This document shows, one piece after another, positions 30,594 to 31,710 of a stretch of 31,710 nt of DNA (within the stretch, counting starts at the first letter, position 1; each line of letters begins with the position of its first letter). Source of the DNA: an uncultured Collinsella sp. (GTDB taxonomy: Bacteria; Actinomycetota; Coriobacteriia; Coriobacteriales; Coriobacteriaceae); the NCBI GenBank assembly GCA_902495945.1, contig CABUZD010000008.1, positions 1-31,710 of the forward strand, given 5' to 3'. The position numbers were made by a program, and so were the translations under genes. Under the pieces are notes generated by a model. The model was given only the letters and a program-made list of their open reading frames with translations, was not told the DNA's origin and made no database searches.

Positions 30594-31036
30594 TAGATGC
30601 CGTCCTCGTCGCCGAAGATATCCTCTTCCTCGGAGTCGGCAACGGATGCGACCGTCTGGGCGGTGACGCCCGTCTGGCCAACGGTCACGGCCTGCTCGCC
30701 AAGCTCGGCGAGCGTGGCATTGCCGCGGAGGAACAGAAGCTCAATAACCATGGGAAGGTTGGTGCCAGTCAGAACCTCGACGTTATCGACATCCTGGGCA
30801 ATCATCATCGACTGGTTGAACGGGGTGCCGCCAAGCAGGTCGGTAAAGACGAGCACGCCATCGCACTCCTCGCGCATAGCGGTAATAGCGGCGCGGAGAT
30901 CCTCACCGTAGGATGCAGCCTGGTCGCCCTCAAAAGGAACGACGGTAAAAGCAGGCTGGTCGCCAGCAACCATAGCGATAGCGCTTGCAAGGCCGGGTGC
31001 GAACTGTCCATGACCGGTAAGAATAAAGCCAACCAT
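30593..31036 (-). CDS. Mannose-family PTS EIIA
   Basis: A 147-residue EIIA with the phosphate-accepting His9 in LTGHGQFAPG and the downstream blocks VLVFTDLLGGTPFNQS and GTNLPMVIELL. It takes phosphate from HPr and gives it to EIIB. It is the first gene of the five-gene operon (EIIA-yajC-EIIB-EIIC-EIID). The last ~15 residues are acidic. AAGGGAA precedes the ATG. Upstream is a long regulatory region with a GntR-type operator ~115 bp away and ACCG-type sites further out. Confidence 0.95.
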   Translation of the reverse strand: MVGFILTGHGQFAPGLASAIAMVAGDQPAFTVVPFEGDQAASYGEDLRAAITAMREECDGVLVFTDLLGGTPFNQSMMIAQDVDNVEVLTGTNLPMVIELLFLRGNATLAELGEQAVTVGQTGVTAQTVASVADSEEEDIFGDEDGI

Positions 31037-31138
31037 TCAAATTTCCCTTCCGAAGGTGTGTACAATCTGAGTCCGATGATTTTCGGAAGCCAGCGGGCGC
31101 TCGCCCTTAAAGCTTCTTAGAAAGCGTTCTTTGAAGAC

Positions 31139-31167
31139 CAGTGGTTTCTAAACTGGTAGTAACCACG
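31139..31167. promoter_or_regulatory. GntR/HutC-type operator of the PTS operon
   Basis: TGGTAGTAACCA at 31154-31165 is identical to the site before agaS. It overlaps a second dyad to the left (CAGTGGTTT facing AAACTGG). Another half-site pair, ACCAGTTAGAACCAGTT, lies near 31433-31449. Confidence 0.65.
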
Positions 31168-31239
31168 TGACGTGTTGTTGTCACTATATCACCCCAGAAG
31201 AGGTCGCTTTCGTTGATTCATACGGTAAAACGTTTTTGC

Positions 31240-31271
31240 ACCGCTCACGGTGATAAATCGACCGTTTACCG
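31240..31271. promoter_or_regulatory. ACCG-N3-ACCG site pair (21-bp spacing)
   Basis: ACCGCTCACGG at 31240-31250 and ACCGTTTACCG at 31261-31271 are direct repeats 21 bp apart. A LacI-type palindrome GAAACCGTTTC follows at 31299-31309, a possible catabolite-control site, supported by symmetry only. Confidence 0.5.
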
Positions 31272-31459
31272 GTCGTTAACACTTCTACCTGCGGTTTTGA
31301 AACCGTTTCGAAATGCTTTGGCAAAAAATCTGATCTTTTCCTGTGTCTAAACAACGTAGGGCGGCTAAAAATAGCGTGTAGAAAAATTGCAGGTCATTGT
31401 GAAGATATGTGAATTGGTCTTTTTGACTTAATACCAGTTAGAACCAGTTTTGAGATTAT

Positions 31460-31489
31460 CGGTGAACGGTAGTTTTCGACCGTTCACCG
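31460..31489. promoter_or_regulatory. Facing ACCGTTCACCG sites forming a 30-bp palindrome
   Basis: CGGTGAACGGT (31460-31470) and ACCGTTCACCG (31479-31489) are perfect inverted copies with an 8-bp centre. The 31037-31610 stretch contains no gene that I can support; it is a long AT-rich regulatory region for the PTS operon. Confidence 0.5.
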
Positions 31490-31588
31490 GTTACTTGCAA
31501 TCGTTTACAGTTGTTTTCCCAGATGAATTAGGGGAACCCGATGGAGCGCTCGTGCGGGCGCGAGGCCTACCCCAGTGGTTTCGGTAAC

Positions 31589-31610
31589 AAAAAAAGCCCG
31601 CTAGAACGTT
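31589..31610 (-). terminator. Half of a terminator, broken at the IS-like end
   Basis: On the minus strand the sequence reads AGCGGGC followed by seven T residues, the right arm and T-tract of a terminator. The matching left arm should lie at higher coordinates but is replaced by the IS-like end starting near 31611. Confidence 0.4.
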
Positions 31611-31710
31611 GTGAACTGCCTCCCATTTCTTGGACATGAGAAATGGGAGGCTTTCTTTATGCGCGTTGATTTGAGGGTGAAGCATGATGTCGAGGCCAGG
31701 AAGGCGGCCA
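31611..31710 (+). mobile_element. Left end of an IS3-like insertion sequence (runs off the window)
   Basis: The segment starting (G)TGAACTGCCTCCCATTTCT, then TTGGACA, resembles the TGAACTGCnCCC...TTGGACA ends of IS3-family elements. It contains a hairpin CCTCCCATTTCT/AGAAATGGGAGG (31619-31650) right before a small gene start. The element continues past 31710. Confidence 0.6.
31659..31710 (+). CDS. Start of a probable IS3-type transposase OrfA
   Basis: The first 17 codons (MRVDLRVKHDVEARKAA) from an ATG at 31659 are in the window. GGGAGG lies nine bases upstream, inside a hairpin arm. The basic start with ARKAA fits the first helix of a transposase helix-turn-helix domain. The identification rests mostly on the IS-like end just upstream, so it is provisional. 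Confidence 0.5.
   Translation, partial: MRVDLRVKHDVEARKAA

Noticed and set aside
31491..31685. Minus-strand 64-codon frame at the right edge
   Set aside because: It crosses the IS-like end and the broken terminator, has no ribosome site and no recognisable features.

Overview
The window looks like part of the chromosome of a high-GC Gram-positive gut fermenter. It is most likely a member of the Coriobacteriia, with Collinsella the best guess, judged from the GC-rich codon use, the density of PTS sugar operons and the lactose-type PTS/GH1 sets. No marker gene fixes the species. It is an accessory carbohydrate-use region with about 23 intact genes, two gene remnants and one tRNA.

Left part (1-10.6 kb): the 3' end of one GH1 phospho-glycosidase gene is followed by two modules for phospho-disaccharides. 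Each has a LacI-type repressor divergent from a lactose-family EIICB permease and a GH1 6-phospho-beta-galactosidase-like enzyme (order GH1-EIICB in the first, EIICB-GH1 in the second). The permease would import and phosphorylate a beta-galactoside and the GH1 enzyme would cleave it in the cytoplasm. No lactose-family EIIA is present, so all the EIICBs must borrow one.

Middle (10.6-20.1 kb): a class II Fic protein sits behind a 32-bp inverted repeat. Next are a truncated DeoR regulator copy and a third EIICB, divergent from a PTS-associated protein of unknown function and a GntR/UTRA regulator. An intact DeoR regulator divergent from galactose mutarotase follows, then an orphan mannose-family EIIB that has lost its active-site histidine, and tRNA-Thr(CGT). 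The 12.8-16.5 kb block and fic look AT-richer than their neighbours, which suggests transfer.

Right part (20.1-31.7 kb): a galactosamine / N-acetylgalactosamine and tagatose-6-phosphate set. On the minus strand lie yhcH, a nagA remnant, a lacC-like kinase, a lacX-like epimerase, a nagA/agaA deacetylase, agaS, a GntR regulator and a complete mannose-family PTS operon (EIIA-yajC-EIIB-EIIC-EIID). A flavodoxin-like gene interrupts on the plus strand. The inferred route is PTS uptake of GalNAc/GalN, deacetylation, AgaS deamination-isomerisation to tagatose-6-P, then LacC phosphorylation; no aldolase is in view. An IS3-like element begins at the right edge.

The most unusual feature is a family of 57-nt dyads in regular 80-nt arrays (11 units in four intergenic sites) that alternate between two centre types, resembling the BIME organisation of REP elements. 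Also notable are paired ACCG-N3-ACCG sites 21 bp apart upstream of several PTS operons.
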